Made by a program: the position numbers and the translations under genes
Notes under the pieces: model-generated
Databases searched by the model: none
The model's input: only the letters and a program-made list of their open reading frames with translations
What the model was told of the DNA's origin: nothing
Shown: piece by piece, positions 45,220 through 52,236 of the stretch
Position numbering within the stretch: the stretch's first letter is position 1
Layout of the letters: the number at the start of each line of letters is the position of its first letter
NCBI RefSeq assembly: GCF_021458635.1
Contig: NZ_JAIRDQ010000009.1
Coordinates: 124,001 to 188,000 of the forward strand
Direction of reading: 5' to 3'
Length of the DNA stretch: 64,000 nt
Origin: Bradyrhizobium monzae
Lineage (GTDB): Bacteria; Pseudomonadota; Alphaproteobacteria; Rhizobiales; Xanthobacteraceae

Positions 45220-46062
45220 CTAGTTCTGAAACTGGGCGAGGCGCTGGCGCGCCTCCGTCGATCCGAGGCTCACGGCCTGCTGGTACCAGTCACGCGCCGC
45301 GGCGGCGTCGGCATTGACGCTCCGCGTGTCGCGTGTGCCGAGCACGGCCGGATCATAGGTCTGCGCCAGCAGAAGCGCTGCCGCTGCATCCCTGGCGTTG
45401 GCGGCACGTTCGAGCAGCAGGCGCGCTGCGGCGATGTCGCCGACGCCGATCAGACTCTTCGCGCGCGTCATCAGACCTGCCAGCGTGTCGGCGTCGAGCG
45501 TTTTTGCAGGCTGAGGCGGCGCAGGCTGCGCTGCGACGGGCACGGGGGTCTGGGCTTGCAGCGCAATCTGGTAGGCCGTCGCGATCGCCTCGCGGCTCGG
45601 CGCCGATGGTGCAGGCAGGTCCTGCGTGTCGGCGCTCGCCAGCCTCGTCCCGGTCACGCGCGCTGGGTCCTTGAGCGGGACCTGCCGTGGAGCGGGCGCA
45701 ATGACTTGCGCCGCTGGCTGGTCGGGAGCTGCGTTCGTCGCTGTATCGGTGTTGGTCGTGACGAGGTTGCGAAGATCGGGCTCAAACAGTGCTGCCAAAA
45801 TCGCCGCGATGGATACCACCAGAGCCGCAGCGACAACGGTTGGGAAAGTTTTGGTTCTGCGGTGCAACGCCAGCGGCGTATATTCCCGCGGGTCCGGCGT
45901 ACCGAGCGGGTCGGACAGGAAGAGTGGAACGGTATCGTCCCGCGAAAGATCGGCGCGCTCAACACGCTCACGGATATAGGACCCAGTCGAGAAATGTGAT
46001 GCGGCTTTATCGGAGTCGAACGCCCTCGACTCCCTGGACGGAAGGTACTCCGTCGTCTCCAT
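45220..46062 (-). CDS. single-pass membrane protein with C-terminal Sel1/TPR-like repeats
   Basis: 280 residues. About 75 cytoplasmic residues are followed by one transmembrane helix (TFPTVVAAALVVSIAAILAALF), a Pro/Ala-rich linker and a C-terminal helical repeat domain: LAGLMTRAKSLIGVGDIAAARLLLERAANARDAAAALLLAQTYDP, then ADAAAARDWYQQAVSLGSTEARQRLAQFQ, the second being Sel1-like. The repeats are probably periplasmic and may bind the TAXI protein encoded 18 bases downstream. GGGGAG seven bases before the ATG at 46062 supports this start over an ATG five codons earlier (46077). Confidence 0.8.
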   Translation of the reverse strand: METTEYLPSRESRAFDSDKAASHFSTGSYIRERVERADLSRDDTVPLFLSDPLGTPDPREYTPLALHRRTKTFPTVVAAALVVSIAAILAALFEPDLRNLVTTNTDTATNAAPDQPAAQVIAPAPRQVPLKDPARVTGTRLASADTQDLPAPSAPSREAIATAYQIALQAQTPVPVAAQPAPPQPAKTLDADTLAGLMTRAKSLIGVGDIAAARLLLERAANARDAAAALLLAQTYDPAVLGTRDTRSVNADAAAARDWYQQAVSLGSTEARQRLAQFQN

Positions 46063-46285
46063 GGTGATGCTCCCCATTACTGACGCTACGCAGGGGCCTT
46101 CCCGGCCTCAGTCTTCTTGTTGTTGTCCAGAAGCGCCCCGCAAACTGGAACCGGTAAATCGCAGGCTGAATTAGCCCAAAAAGCGACGGCGATTGGCGCG
46201 AATCGGGAAATATTTGGGTTTGATTGAGGCGAAGCGGCGAAGTGCACGGCAATTTTGCCGGCGATGCTTGAGGGATAAAAACGAA

Positions 46286-46310
46286 AATGGCCGGGACGAG
46301 CCCGGCCATT
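46286..46310 (-). terminator. intrinsic terminator of the quinone oxidoreductase gene, ATGGCCGGG type
   Basis: A 10-bp perfect stem AATGGCCGGG / CCCGGCCATT with a 5-nt loop. On the minus strand it is followed by TTCGTTTTT, so it should end transcripts from the oxidoreductase gene about 50 bases after its stop codon. The rest of the 46063-46361 gap has no ORF or other structure I can support. Confidence 0.8.
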
Positions 46311-46361
46311 GACACGATTTGAAACTGCATCGGCGCCGCCATCGACGCGCGGGTCAGTCAC

Positions 46362-47336
46362 TCACGGATGCAAGATCACCTTGCCCATGGCCTGGCGACC
46401 CGCGAGCACCTTCAGTGCGTCGGCGGTCTGCGCCAGCGGGAAGGTGCGGTCGACATGCGAGGAGATCTTTCCTTCCGCCGTCCACTTCACGAGCTTCTCG
46501 AGATTGGCGCGGTTCTTCTCCGGATTCTGCCGGGTCCAGGCGCCCCAGAACACGCCGCGGATGTCGCAGCCCTTCAAGAGCGCGAGGTTCAGCGGCATCT
46601 TCGGAATGTCGCCGGCGGCAAAGCCGATCACGAGGAAGCGGCCTTCCCAGGCGATCGAGCGCAACGCCTGCTCGGCATACGCACCACCCACGGGATCGAA
46701 GATGATGTCGACGCCCTTGCCGCCGGTGAGTTTTCGCAAGCCTTCCTTCAGGTCTTCCTTGCCGTAATTCAGCGTCAGTTCGGCGCCATGCGCTTTGGCG
46801 AATTCGAGCTTCTCGTCCGACGAGGCGCAGGCGATGACCTTCAGGCCCATCAGCTTGCCGAGCTCGCAGGCAGCGAGGCCCGTGCCGCCGGCAGCGCCGA
46901 GCACCGCGAGCGTCTCGCCCGGCTTCGGGCTCGCGCGATCTTCCAGCGCATGCAGCGCGGTGCCGTAGATGATGATGATGCCAGCCGCGCGGTCATAGTC
47001 GAGATTGTCGGGAATCTTCACGATCGTCGCCGCCGGCAGCGCGATCTTTTCGCGCGCGCCGTTGTGGCCACAGGAGGCGACCACGCGATCGCCGACCTTG
47101 AGGTCAGTGACACCAGGACCGATGCTCTCGATCACGCCCGAGACTTCAGCGGCCGGCGAGAACGGGAACGGCGGCTTGATCTGGTACTTGCCCTGAATCA
47201 TCAGGATGTCGAAGAAGTTCAGCGCCGCCGCCTTGATCGCGATCACGGCTTCGCCGGGACCAGCCACCGGATCCGGCACATCGGCGAGCACGAGATCGTC
47301 GGGCTGGCAATATTGCGAGCAGAGGATGGCTTTCAT
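46362..47336 (-). CDS. NADPH:quinone oxidoreductase-like zinc-independent MDR protein
   Basis: 324 residues. The MDR fold is complete: MKAILCSQYCQPDDLVLADVPDP, GVIESIGPGVTDLKVGDRVVA, and a cofactor motif VLGAAGGTGLAACELGKLMG of the A-x-x-G-x-x-G type that marks quinone reductases. No structural zinc Cys cluster is present. The substrate may be quinones or acyl-CoA derivatives, since part of the family are crotonyl-CoA reductase-like. The start at 47336 matches the family; an upstream frame runs into a repeat. It ends before a terminator. Confidence 0.9.
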   Translation of the reverse strand: MKAILCSQYCQPDDLVLADVPDPVAGPGEAVIAIKAAALNFFDILMIQGKYQIKPPFPFSPAAEVSGVIESIGPGVTDLKVGDRVVASCGHNGAREKIALPAATIVKIPDNLDYDRAAGIIIIYGTALHALEDRASPKPGETLAVLGAAGGTGLAACELGKLMGLKVIACASSDEKLEFAKAHGAELTLNYGKEDLKEGLRKLTGGKGVDIIFDPVGGAYAEQALRSIAWEGRFLVIGFAAGDIPKMPLNLALLKGCDIRGVFWGAWTRQNPEKNRANLEKLVKWTAEGKISSHVDRTFPLAQTADALKVLAGRQAMGKVILHP

Positions 47337-47449
47337 GGCGGCACCTAAGGCGTTTCGGGGTGGAATTATCGTTTGTCCGGTTCTGCCGGATTTAGGCACG
47401 GGCGACAATCCGGATTCTTTGTCGAAAGCGGCTCGCTGGCCTATCCTTG

Positions 47450-47530
47450 CGTCATTGCGAGCGGAGCGAAGCAATCCAGAATCCGTCCTGCGGAAATAGT
47501 CTGGATTGCTTCGCTGCGCGCGCAATGACG
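47450..47530. repeat. intergenic palindromic repeat, family A, copy 2
   Basis: 81 bp. It begins CGTCATTGCGAG and ends CGCGCAATGACG, with the inner inverted pair GAAGCAATCCAGA / TCTGGATTGCTTC. It lies between divergent genes, 27 bases before the SDR start, so it is in the promoter region, not at a transcript end. Confidence 0.87.
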
Positions 47531-47556
47531 AAAGAAATAAGAAAAGGATTCAAACG

Positions 47557-48396
47557 ATGTTTGAAACAGGTCTGCTGAAGGGCAAGCGCATCCTCGTCAC
47601 CGGCGGCGGTTCCGGCCTCGGTGCCGCAATGGGACGCCGTTTTCTCGCGCTCGGCGCCGAGCTCGTGATCTGCGGTCGCAAGCTCGACCGGCTGGAGGCC
47701 ACTGCGAGCGAGATGCGCAAAGAGACCGGCAGCAAGGTCGCGACCATCGCGTGCGATATTCGCGATGGCGCCGCCGTCGACAACATGATGGATACGATCT
47801 GGCGCGAGGCGCCGCTCGACATCCTGGTCAACAACGCTGCCGCGACCTTCATCGCGCAGAGCGAGCATCTGTCGTTCCGCGCGGCGGACGCGATTCTGGC
47901 GCCGACGCTGCATGGGGCGATGTACTGCACGCTCGCCGCCGGCAAGCGCTGGATCGACGCCAAGTATAACGGCGTCGTGCTTTCGATCCTCTCGACCTCG
48001 ACCATCACCGGCCGCGCCTTCACGGTTCCCTCAGCGATGGCGAAGTCGGCCGTGCTGGCGATGACCAAGAGCCTCGCGGTTGAGTGGGGTCCAAAGGGCA
48101 TCCGCACGGTCGCGATCGCACCCGGGCCGTTCCCGACCGCCGGTGCATCGGGCCAGCTTCGCCCCGAGGGCCGTGACGAAGGCTGGACGGCGCGCAATCC
48201 GATGGGGCGCACGGGCGAGCACAGCGAGCTCGCCGATCTCGCCAGCTTCCTGGTCTCGGACCGCGCCGGCTACATCAACGGTGAGATGGTGGTGATCGAC
48301 GGTGGCGCGCATTTGCGCAGTTCCGGCGCCGAGGATTTGTTGCGCTGGACCGACGCGCAATGGGCCGAGCAGCGCGCCGCGCGGTCGAAAAGCTAG
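47557..48396 (+). CDS. SDR family oxidoreductase with Ser in place of the catalytic Tyr
   Basis: 279 residues. The cofactor motif is ILVTGGGSGLGAAMGRRF, the NNAAATF block and the Ser region SILSTSTITGRAF are present, but the usual YxxxK reads S-A-M-A-K. Such a Ser at this position also occurs in 2,4-dienoyl-CoA reductases, which protonate by another residue, and the C-terminal FLVSDRAGYINGEMVVIDGGAHL fits that group. AAAAGGA precedes the ATG at 47557. A family A repeat forms part of its upstream region. It is a likely beta-oxidation accessory enzyme. Confidence 0.87.
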   Translation: MFETGLLKGKRILVTGGGSGLGAAMGRRFLALGAELVICGRKLDRLEATASEMRKETGSKVATIACDIRDGAAVDNMMDTIWREAPLDILVNNAAATFIAQSEHLSFRAADAILAPTLHGAMYCTLAAGKRWIDAKYNGVVLSILSTSTITGRAFTVPSAMAKSAVLAMTKSLAVEWGPKGIRTVAIAPGPFPTAGASGQLRPEGRDEGWTARNPMGRTGEHSELADLASFLVSDRAGYINGEMVVIDGGAHLRSSGAEDLLRWTDAQWAEQRAARSKS

Positions 48397-48511
48397 CGAC
48401 GCCAATCCGCTAACTGCCTTCCCAAATTGGACTTTCCCGGTTATCCCTGCGACGGGGACAATGCACGGCCGGGCCATCTTCCAGTCACAATATTGAGGGA
48501 ACCACTCCAGC

Positions 48512-49147
48512 ATGTGGCGGGTGCTGATTTTAGCTTTGATGACTGGCGTGACAGCCTGTGGAATCACCGATTCCGCGCGGGCGCAGACGGCGCAACCGGC
48601 GCCGAAGGCTGCGGCCAAGCCGGCCGCTGCCGCCGCAAAGACGGCCGCCAAGCCCGAGAGCAAGCCGGCGGCCGTTCCCGCGGCGGTTGCGGGGGGCGCG
48701 GAACCCACCCTGATCGGGCAATTCGGCACCTGGGGCGCCTATTCGGCGACGCCCAACGGCAAGAAGGTCTGCTTTGCGCTGGCAAAGCCCTCGTCGTCGA
48801 AGACCAATCCGCCGAACCGGCCGCGCGATCCCGCCTATGCCTTCGTCTCGACCCGCCCGGCCGAGAAGGTGAACAACGAAGTCTCGGTCATGATCGGCTA
48901 TGCGCTGAAGCCGGGCTCGGAATCCTCGGTCGAGGTCGGGGGCGCTGCGTTTGCGATGTACACCCAGGGCGACGGCCTCTGGATCAAGAATGCAGCCGAG
49001 GAGGAGCGGATGGTCGAGGCCATGCGCAAATCCGCCGATCTCGTGGTCAAGGGCGTCTCGGCCAAGGGGACGGAGACGACCGATACGTTCTCGCTGAAGG
49101 GCCTCGCCCAGGCGCTCGACCGGATCTCGCAGGATTGCAGGCGTTAA
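48512..49147 (+). CDS. invasion-associated locus B (IalB) family periplasmic protein
   Basis: 211 residues. The signal peptide (MWRVLILALMTGVTACGITDSARAQ) is followed by a low-complexity Ala/Lys/Pro spacer at about 25-65 (APKAAAKPAAAAAKTAAKPESKPAA). The IalB domain comes next (EPTLIGQFGTWGAYSATPNGKKVCFALAKPS, AYAFVSTRPAEKVNNEVSVMIGYALKPGSE, LWIKNAAEEERMVEAMRKSADLVVKG, QDCRR). Two Cys of the domain should form a disulphide. In Bartonella, IalB aids cell entry; in free-living relatives it is an ordinary envelope protein of unknown role. GAGGGAACC precedes the ATG. Confidence 0.88.
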   Translation: MWRVLILALMTGVTACGITDSARAQTAQPAPKAAAKPAAAAAKTAAKPESKPAAVPAAVAGGAEPTLIGQFGTWGAYSATPNGKKVCFALAKPSSSKTNPPNRPRDPAYAFVSTRPAEKVNNEVSVMIGYALKPGSESSVEVGGAAFAMYTQGDGLWIKNAAEEERMVEAMRKSADLVVKGVSAKGTETTDTFSLKGLAQALDRISQDCRR

Positions 49148-49240
49148 GGCTGCGGGCTTAAGCCTTTCGGGCTAAGCAACAGCCACGGTCGCAATCGGCG
49201 GTTCCGGTTGCTATATAGGGCCAGTTCCAGATTTTTCGCC

Positions 49241-49353
49241 GTCATGGCCGGGCTAAAGCGCGAAGCGCGTCTTCGCACCAAACGTCCCGGCCATCTACGC
49301 GCTGGTAACGGGCGAAAAGAACGTGGATGCCCGGGACAAGCCCGGGCATGACG
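49241..49353. repeat. intergenic palindromic repeat, family D
   Basis: 113 bp beginning GTCATGGCCGGGC and ending GCCCGGGCATGACG. Internal hairpin segments include GTCCCGGCCATC near the middle and ATGCCCGGG-ACAAG-CCCGGGCAT near the end. It ends 18 bases before the rlmN start, and its in-frame ATGs could be mistaken for rlmN starts. Confidence 0.75.
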
Positions 49354-49371
49354 AAAGATATCAGGCATCCA

Positions 49372-50574
49372 ATGCAACCGACGACCGAGCCACGCGACGC
49401 AATCCTGGTGGAGAAGACTCCACTCGAAACCTATGTGCCGCCGGCGAAGCCATCGCTGATCGGGTTGTCGCGCACCGAGCTTGCCGATCGGCTCGGCGAC
49501 ATTGGCGTCGCGCCGGCGCAGCGCAAGATGCGCGTGCAGCAGCTATGGCATTGGATGTATTTCCGCGGCGCCCAGAGCTTCGACGACATGACCTCGGTCT
49601 CGAAGGGCATTCGCGCCGAGCTCGCGCAGCACTTTACGGTCGACCGTCCCGAAGTCGTGGCCGAGCAGATCTCCAACGACGGCACCCGCAAATGGTTGCT
49701 GCGGCTGCCGAGCGGCGACAATGTCGAGAAGGCGCATGAGGTCGAGTGCGTCTACATCCCCGAAACCGATCGCGGCACGCTCTGCGTCTCCTCGCAGGTC
49801 GGCTGCACCTTGAATTGCTCGTTCTGCCACACCGGCACGCAGCGCCTGGTGCGCAACCTCACCGCCGGCGAGATCGTCGGCCAGATCATGGTTGCGCGCG
49901 ATCGCCTCAACGATTGGGCCGATCGCGAGGACGGCACGCGCCGCGTCACCAATATCGTGATGATGGGCATGGGCGAGCCGCTCTACAATTTCGACGCAGT
50001 GCGCGATGCGCTGCTGATCGTCGGTGACAATGAAGGCATCGGCATCTCCCGCCGCCGCATCACGCTGTCGACCTCGGGCGTGGTGCCGAACATCGTGCGC
50101 GCCGGCGAGGAGATCGGCGTCATGCTCGCGATCTCGCTGCATGCGGTGCGTGACCAGCTGCGCAACGAGCTGGTGCCGCTCAATCGCAAATATCCGATCA
50201 AGGAATTGCTGCAGGCCTGCCGCGACTATCCCGGCGCCTCCAACGCCCGTCGCATCACCTTCGAATATGTGATGCTCAAGGGCGTCAACGATTCGCTCGA
50301 CGATGCAAAGCTGTTGGTCAAGCTGCTCAAGGGCATTCACGCCAAGATCAATCTGATCCCGTTCAATCCCTGGCCCGGAACGGCCTATGAATGCTCGGAC
50401 TGGGACCAGATCGAAAAATTCTCCGAGTATATTTTCAATGCCGGCTATTCCTCGCCGGTGCGCACCCCGCGCGGCCGCGACATCCTCGCCGCCTGCGGCC
50501 AGCTCAAGTCGGAGACCGAAAAACTCTCGGCACGCGAACGCCAGGCGCTCCGCGCCATGGCGATGACGGATTAG
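49372..50574 (+). CDS. rlmN: 23S rRNA/tRNA adenine-C2 methyltransferase RlmN
   Basis: Radical-SAM enzyme that methylates A2503 of 23S rRNA and A37 of some tRNAs. 400 residues. The cluster motif is C145-x3-C149-x2-C152 in GCTLNCSFCHTGTQ, with VMMGMGEPLYNFD and AISLHAVRDQLRNELVPLN after it. C375 near the end (DILAACGQLKSE) is the Cys that carries the methyl group. The ATG at 49372 is chosen because the frame upstream runs into a palindromic repeat with ATGs at 49327 and 49348. A longer N-terminus cannot be excluded. Confidence 0.95.
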   Translation: MQPTTEPRDAILVEKTPLETYVPPAKPSLIGLSRTELADRLGDIGVAPAQRKMRVQQLWHWMYFRGAQSFDDMTSVSKGIRAELAQHFTVDRPEVVAEQISNDGTRKWLLRLPSGDNVEKAHEVECVYIPETDRGTLCVSSQVGCTLNCSFCHTGTQRLVRNLTAGEIVGQIMVARDRLNDWADREDGTRRVTNIVMMGMGEPLYNFDAVRDALLIVGDNEGIGISRRRITLSTSGVVPNIVRAGEEIGVMLAISLHAVRDQLRNELVPLNRKYPIKELLQACRDYPGASNARRITFEYVMLKGVNDSLDDAKLLVKLLKGIHAKINLIPFNPWPGTAYECSDWDQIEKFSEYIFNAGYSSPVRTPRGRDILAACGQLKSETEKLSARERQALRAMAMTD

Positions 50575-50601
50575 CTAGACATGTGCGCGGCCTCGCCTCC
50601 T

Positions 50602-50726
50602 CGTCATTGCGAGGAGCTCGCGACAAAATTGCGAAAGCAATTTTGCGCTGAAGCGACGAAGCAATCCAGACTGTCACTGCGGAAGCATTCTGGATTGCTT
50701 CGTCGCAAGTGCTCCTCGCAATTACG
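50602..50726. repeat. intergenic palindromic repeat, family A, copy 3 (with insertion)
   Basis: 125 bp. It has the same ends as other copies (CGTCATTGCGAG ... CTCGCAATTACG), but the left half carries an extra stretch with a perfect hairpin at 50624-50645: CAAAATTGC, GAAA loop, GCAATTTTG. It lies between rlmN and the small membrane protein gene. Confidence 0.85.
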
Positions 50727-50746
50727 GCAGTGGTGATTTTGGCGCC

Positions 50747-51235
50747 ATGTCCCTGATCGGCCGCCTCATCGTCATCTTCATCGGCTTTCTCGCCGCCTGT
50801 TTCGTCGGCGGCATGATCGTCGTCGGCGCGCTGCTGTTTCCGGAGTTTTCCGATCTCGGCGCAGGCCCGGTGGATCAGGGCACGATCGACATCCTGCTCG
50901 GCTTCGGTTTCATTTTTGTTTCCGGCTTCGCGCTGGTGCCGGCGATGCTGATCGCCGCGATCACCGAGGCGCTCTATATCCGCAGCTCGCTTGCCTATGC
51001 TGTCGGCGGCGGCATCGTCGGGCTCGCCTGCTATCTCGGCCTGATCCCGTTCCACCCCGACACGTTTCAGTTCGAAGGCATCGTGCGCCGGCATCTGGAG
51101 ATCATGACCGGTGCGGGCATCGTCGCGGGCGTCGTCTACTGGCTGATCGCCGGCCGCAACGCCGGCGCCTGGCGCGTCCCGCCGCCCCCGCGCAAGCCGC
51201 CTCCGCCGCTGCCGTTGAATTCAAGGCCGGAATAA
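50747..51235 (+). CDS. four-helix integral membrane protein of unknown function
   Basis: 162 residues. There are four hydrophobic helices (LIVIFIGFLAACFVGGMIVVGALLF, ILLGFGFIFVSGFALVPAMLIAAI, AYAVGGGIVGLACYLGLIPF, AGIVAGVVYWLIAG) and a short polar tail with a proline stretch (RVPPPPRKPPPPLPLNSRPE). No family is recognised; the only notable conserved-looking features are acidic residues in ITEALYIRSS after helix 2. The gene is bracketed by two family A repeats (50602-50726 and 51242-51320). Confidence 0.7.
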   Translation: MSLIGRLIVIFIGFLAACFVGGMIVVGALLFPEFSDLGAGPVDQGTIDILLGFGFIFVSGFALVPAMLIAAITEALYIRSSLAYAVGGGIVGLACYLGLIPFHPDTFQFEGIVRRHLEIMTGAGIVAGVVYWLIAGRNAGAWRVPPPPRKPPPPLPLNSRPE

Positions 51236-51241
51236 GTGCGC

Positions 51242-51320
51242 CGTCATTGCGAGCGCAGCCAAGCAATCCAGACTGCCGCCGTGGAAAGATTCTGGATGGC
51301 TTCGCTGCGCTCGCAATGAC
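51242..51320. repeat. intergenic palindromic repeat, family A, copy 4
   Basis: 79 bp between the unknown membrane protein gene and the PAP2 gene, beginning CGTCATTGCGAG and ending CTCGCAATGAC. The inner pair is diverged (AAGCAATCCAGA / TCTGGATGGCTT). It starts seven bases after the upstream stop codon and lies about 45 bases before the PAP2 start. Confidence 0.86.
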
Positions 51321-51366
51321 AGTTCCGGGGTTTTCATCCCCGTCCCACTCCGCTAAACCGCGCGCC

Positions 51367-52143
51367 ATGAACCGTACCGGACTCTTCATCGCCCTGGCGC
51401 TGTGGCTCGTGATCGGCGTCCTTTTCGGCCTCTATCCCGAGCTTGATCTCAAGCTCGCCGCGCTGTTCTTCGATCCCGGGACCAAGACGTTTCCGCTCAA
51501 GCTGAACGACTGGGCCGGCATCGCGCGAGACGGTGCGATGTGGGTCTCCTGGCTCTTCGTGTTGCCGTCGCTGGTCGCACTCGTGGTCAAGATGGTCAGG
51601 CCCGACCGTCCCCTGATGGTGTCGGGCCGCGCCATCGTGTTCCTGCTGGTCACGATCATCCTGTCGGCCGGTATTCTCACCAACCTCACCTTCAAGACCT
51701 ATTGGGGCCGGCCGCGTCCGGTGGTCGTGACGCAGTTTGCCGGCGACCAGCAATTCGTGGCTTGGTGGGATCCGCGCGGCGATTGTGCGCGCAATTGCTC
51801 GTTCTTCTCCGGCGAAGGCGCGACGGCGTTCTGGACGCTGGCGCCGGCCGCGCTCGCGCCGCCGGCATGGCGGCCGCTCGCCTATGCCGGCGCGCTGGTG
51901 TTCGGCGCGGTGACCAGCGGGCTCCGCATGGCCTTTGGCGGCCATTTCTTCACCGATGTCGCGACCGCCGGCCTCGTCACCTTCGTCGTGATCTGGTTCG
52001 GCTACGCGCTGATCTACCGCTGGCCGCGGACCCGGTTTTCGGATGAGGCGGTCGATGCTGCCCTGACCCGGCTGAACATGCCCGCCTACCGGCTCCGCAA
52101 GCGACTGTTCGGCGGCAAGACCGACCCCGCACCGTCGATTTGA
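51367..52143 (+). CDS. PAP2-superfamily membrane phosphatase
   Basis: 258 residues and about six transmembrane helices. PAP2 motif 1 is KTYWGRPRP (K-x6-RP in part) and motif 3 is SGLRMAFGGHFFTDV (catalytic His and Asp). Motif 2, usually S-G-H, reads SFFSGEGATAF with Glu instead of His. Relatives remove phosphate from lipid A, undecaprenyl diphosphate or phosphatidylglycerol phosphate; the exact substrate is not clear. A segment with two Cys (DCARNCS) before motif 2 is periplasmic and could form a disulphide. The ATG at 51367 starts the first helix. Upstream frame extends into a repeat and is not used. Confidence 0.87.
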   Translation: MNRTGLFIALALWLVIGVLFGLYPELDLKLAALFFDPGTKTFPLKLNDWAGIARDGAMWVSWLFVLPSLVALVVKMVRPDRPLMVSGRAIVFLLVTIILSAGILTNLTFKTYWGRPRPVVVTQFAGDQQFVAWWDPRGDCARNCSFFSGEGATAFWTLAPAALAPPAWRPLAYAGALVFGAVTSGLRMAFGGHFFTDVATAGLVTFVVIWFGYALIYRWPRTRFSDEAVDAALTRLNMPAYRLRKRLFGGKTDPAPSI

Positions 52144-52236
52144 GCCATTAAATGGGTGCTGAGCCCCGCGAAATTTGATATTCGCGCGGTCAACGCACAC
52201 CCCTCATCAGCCCCTTGAGACCCGATTGGAAACGCC

